NCBI GenBank assembly: GCA_001017865.1
Contig: LATQ01000001.1
Span: 2,121,263 to 2,128,560 of the forward strand
Source of the DNA: Rhodococcus sp. IITR03
Lineage (GTDB): Bacteria > Actinomycetota > Actinomycetes > Mycobacteriales > Mycobacteriaceae
Direction of reading: 5' to 3'
DNA: 7,298 bases
Of this stretch, positions 4,976 to 7,298 are shown piece by piece; position 1 is the first letter of the stretch, and every line of letters starts with the position of its first letter. The translations under genes and the position numbers were made by a program. The notes beneath the pieces were generated by a model. That model saw only the letters and a list, made by a program, of their open reading frames with translations, was not told the DNA's origin and made no database searches.

Positions 4976-6533
4976 ATGTCCCTGGTGATCGGCCCGGGTC
5001 CGAGGAGATCGACGAGGTCTCGCGCCCGTGCTTCTGAAGTAGCCGCGTCCGCGGCGCGCCCACCGCAGACCGACAAAGTGGTCTTCGGAGTCGCTGCCGC
5101 GCTGGTCGCGGCGATCGTGGTGTGGGGTCTGGCCGCCACCGAGAACTTCGGGACCGTTACCGGGAACATCCTCGACTGGATCGTCGTCGAGTTCGGTTGG
5201 TTGTTCGTGCTCACGGCGAGCGGATTCGTGTTCTTCGCGCTCTGGCTGGCGGTGAGCCGCTACGGCCGCATCCCGCTCGGCAAGGACGACGAGAAGCCGG
5301 AGTTCCGCACCGTCAGCTGGATCTCGATGATGTTCGCCGCCGGTATGGGCATCGGCCTGATGTTCTTCGGTGTCGCCGAACCGCTCTCGCACTTCGTCGA
5401 GCCACCACCGGGCAGCAACGGCGGCACCGGCGTCGCGATGGCGACCTCGATGTTCCACTGGAGCCTGCATCCCTGGGCGATCTACGCCGTGGTGGGTCTG
5501 GCCATCGCGTACGGCACCTTCCGCAAGGGTCGCAAGCAGCTCATCAGCTCGGCGTTCATCCCGCTGCTGGGACGCCGGGCCGAAGGTCCGCTCGGCAAGG
5601 TCATCGACATCCTCGCCCTGTTCGCGACCCTGTTCGGCACCGCGGCGTCGCTCGGCCTGGGCGCGCTGCAGATCGGCTCGGGTTTCGAGGTCACCGGCTG
5701 GCTCGAGACGGCCGGCGTGATGCTGCTCGTCGCGATCGTCGCACTGCTCACGCTCGCGTTCATCGCCTCCGCGGTCACGGGTGTCGCCAAGGGCATCCAA
5801 TACCTGTCGAACATCAACATGGTGCTCGCCGCGATCCTGGCGATCTTCGTGTTCGTGCTCGGACCCACCGTCTTCATCCTCAACCTCGTGCCCACCACCC
5901 TCGGTGCCTACGCCGCGGAGTTCGCCCGCATGTCGGCGCGCACGGCCGCCTCCAACGAGGCCGCAGGTGAGTGGCTGTCGAGCTGGACGATCTTCTACTG
6001 GGCGTGGTGGGTCTCGTGGGCGCCTTCGTCGGTATGTTCCTCGCCCGCATCAGCCGCGGCCGCACCATCCGCGAGTTCATCGTCGGCGTCATCCTCGTCC
6101 CGAGCCTCGTCAGCCTCATCTGGTTCTCGGTGTTCGGCGGCGCAGGTATCGGACAGCAACTGGACGGCCTGGACATCGCGGGTGCCGACAGCGTCGAAGG
6201 GCAGCTGTTCGGGGTGCTCGGCAACCTCCCGCTCACCGGCATCGCCACGGTCGTCGCGATGCTCCTCATCGCCATCTTCTTCATCTCCGGAGCGGACTCC
6301 GCGTCGATGGTGATTGGCAGTCTCAGTCAACGCGGCACCCTCGCGCCGAATCGTGGCGTCGTGGTCTTCTGGGGCGGACTCACCGGCGGTGTCGCGGCAC
6401 TGCTGCTGTGGAGCGGCGGCGAGGAAGCCCTCAACGCCCTGCAGACGATGACGATCATCGCCGCGGCCCCTTCCTTCTCGTGATGATCGGCCTGTGCGTG
6501 TCGCTGTACCGGGATCTGCAGCGCGACCCCTGA
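4976..6533 (+). CDS. BCCT-family osmolyte transporter, frameshifted by two single-base indels
   Basis: This is a betaine/choline/carnitine transporter, a 12-helix inner-membrane carrier of the LeuT fold importing compatible solutes such as glycine betaine. Corrected length is about 519 aa. Key signs are the glycine stretch GMGIG (123-127), which in BetP goes with Na+ coupling, GVAEPL (132-137), and the substrate-site signature [13 protein letters not shown] (336-348). [10 protein letters not shown] near the Na+ site has Ser-Gly where BetP has Thr-Ser. Frame changes occur at 6023-6024 (a missing C restores SWAPFVGMF) and at 6467-6470 (a missing C restores [18 protein letters not shown]). All C-terminal helices are then recovered. 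The protein ends about ten residues after the last helix (LYRDLQRDP), so it lacks the long cytoplasmic osmosensing tail of BetP. The N-terminus is uncertain: the ATG at 4972 sits better after AAGG (4959-4962) and gives [16 protein letters not shown] in another frame, so a further indel may lie at 5000-5040. Confidence 0.92.
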
Positions 6534-6573
6534 TCACGGGCGGGCGCAGGAGACGGACACTGCGCAAGGTCGA

Positions 6574-7020
6574 ATGACCGAGCGGTCCCACATCGAGGGC
6601 GTCGAGTTCCTGCTCGACGTCCTCGATGCGCGTCCGGGCACGTCCGTCCTCGCGATCGACACCGGGCCCGCCTCCGCCGTGGTCGCCGAGCACGTCGGTC
6701 CCCACGGCCGAATGCGCGTGGCCCCCTCGGCGACCCGCGCATACGAATTCACCCGCCAGGAGAAGTTCGACCGCATCTACGCACTCGACGTACCCGAATT
6801 CCGCGAGGACACCGCCGCCGTGGCCGCCCTCGCCCCGCTGCTGACCGACGACGGGCAACTGTGGGTGATCGACGAGGCAGGGGCGGGAGAGGACACCGGA
6901 ACCGTCTCGATGACGGTGAGCACCGTTCTCGCACAGGCAGGATTCGCGATCGTCGACATCCTCGAACGCGGGTCGCGGGTCGCGACGTGGGCAGCGGTCG
7001 GACGGCGGCATCACGGGTGA
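6574..7020 (+). CDS. Degenerate class I methyltransferase-like protein, 148 aa
   Basis: The fold looks like a class I SAM-dependent methyltransferase. A helix EFLLDVLDARPG (11-22) leads to strand TSVLAID (23-29), then a turn GPASAVVAEHVGPHGRM (31-47). KFDRIYALDV (64-73) matches the motif II strand FDxIYAxxV, ALAPLLTDDGQLWVID (85-100) matches the usual LLxPGGxLxxxD, and a C-terminal helix-strand (114-142) ends it. However, motif I is AIDTGPASA instead of the canonical VLDxGxGxG, and the acidic ribose-binding residue that usually ends strand 2 is not visible (MRVAPSATRA). At 148 aa it is also shorter than most. SAM binding is therefore doubtful: it may be an inactive or repurposed relative. The start at 6574 has AAGG four bases upstream. 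It begins 40 bases after the BCCT stop with no terminator visible, so co-transcription is likely. Confidence 0.72.
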   Translation: MTERSHIEGVEFLLDVLDARPGTSVLAIDTGPASAVVAEHVGPHGRMRVAPSATRAYEFTRQEKFDRIYALDVPEFREDTAAVAALAPLLTDDGQLWVIDEAGAGEDTGTVSMTVSTVLAQAGFAIVDILERGSRVATWAAVGRRHHG

Positions 7021-7108
7021 CACACGACGCCGCGTGCCTGCGGTGAGTTGTCGTCCACCCCGAGTACGGTGTCGCCTGCCCGGCAGTTGCTCTTCGAGAG
7101 GAGTGCGC
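7021..7108 (+). promoter_or_regulatory. Promoter and ribosome binding site of the last gene
   Basis: TACGGT at 7065-7070 is a good -10 box, with a weak -35 candidate GGTGAG (7042-7047) 17 bases upstream. AGAGGAG at 7097-7103 is a strong Shine-Dalgarno five bases before GTG at 7109 and fixes that start. The message would have a leader of about 30 nt, unlike the leaderless genes in this window. Confidence 0.55.
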
Positions 7109-7298
7109 GTGACCGACACCGACCGATTCGACGAGGCCCTCGACCGCGACTGGGCCCGTTACGCCACGCAACTGGCCCGGCGCATCTCCGAACTCGCCGG
7201 ATCCGATGCCTTCGAGCTGCACGCCGAGACCGCCTCGGGGCCCGCCGCCTGCGTGCGCGTGCTCGCGAGTTCGGCGGCCACGCCACGGTCGACGGTCA
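7109..7298 (+). CDS. Hypothetical protein, 5' end only (possible YbjN/CesT-like chaperone fold)
   Basis: Only the first 63 codons are in the window. The GTG start has an excellent ribosome binding site. The N-terminus is VTDTDRFDEALDRDW, followed by a helix ARYATQLARRISELAG (16-31) and then what look like beta-strands (FELHAETAS, AACVRV). A conserved-looking Trp15 inside an N-terminal helix before a sheet recalls the actinobacterial YbjN/CesT-like chaperone domain proteins. That is a weak resemblance, and I would call it hypothetical. After about 7262 the frame reads ASSAATPRSTV, while the next frame reads REFGGHATVDG with better third-position G/C. One more missing C near 7263-7266 is therefore possible. 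Confidence 0.6.
   Translation, partial: MTDTDRFDEALDRDWARYATQLARRISELAGSDAFELHAETASGPAACVRVLASSAATPRSTV

Noticed and set aside
4505..5800. Minus-strand open frame of 431 codons across gntR and BCCT
   Set aside because: It spans two well-supported plus-strand genes and an intergenic gap. It is rich in Arg, Asp, Glu and His without a recognisable fold, as expected for the complement of G/C-biased codons.
5995..7119. Minus-strand open frame of 374 codons across the BCCT 3' end and the methyltransferase-like gene
   Set aside because: It is opposite membrane-helix codons and a good plus-strand gene, and it shows only low-complexity acidic/Arg sequence.

Overview
The window is a stretch of high-GC actinobacterial chromosome, most likely Rhodococcus or a close relative in the Mycobacteriales. 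This rests on the strong G/C bias at third codon positions, an SDR and an MscL that read like mycobacterial homologues, TANNNT-type -10 boxes and several apparently leaderless genes. The genus is inferred from memory of homologues, not from a search. It looks like ordinary chromosomal core with small single-gene units. I saw no transposase, integrase, phage gene, CRISPR array or plasmid origin.

Layout. Bases 1-221 hold the 3' end of an unrecognised acidic protein, followed by a 14-bp hairpin terminator. A tRNA-Ala(CGC) lies at 385-457 with its own promoter and terminator. A small helical hypothetical protein (547-702) is followed by a hairpin and a 2 x 20-nt imperfect tandem repeat. Next come a short-chain dehydrogenase (854-1701), a bidirectional terminator, and a convergent nitrobindin-family heme beta-barrel gene (1747-2214, minus). 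Arginine deiminase (arcA, 2320-3527) diverges from nitrobindin. ArsC-type reductase (3534-3881, minus) converges on arcA. Then follow mscL (4033-4482), a YtrA-type GntR regulator (4495-4857), a BCCT osmolyte transporter (4976-6533), a degenerate methyltransferase-like protein (6574-7020), and the 5' end of a further unknown gene (7109-end).

How the genes may work together. MscL (release valve for hypo-osmotic shock), the GntR regulator and the BCCT carrier (compatible-solute uptake) lie consecutively on one strand and could form an osmotic-adaptation neighbourhood. Arginine deiminase and nitrobindin share a divergent promoter region of about 105 bp. Both links are inferences from position only.

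Two patterns cross the whole window. First, the SDR, arcA and BCCT genes are each broken by single-base indels. Six are well supported, all in short C or G runs, and correcting each restores family-length proteins with complete active-site motifs. This points to sequencing or assembly error rather than gene decay. Second, four genes (SDR, arcA, arsC, gntR) have a NANNNT -10 box exactly six bases before the ATG, and a fifth has one seven bases before it. This predicts leaderless mRNAs. I found no convincing previously undescribed multi-gene system here.
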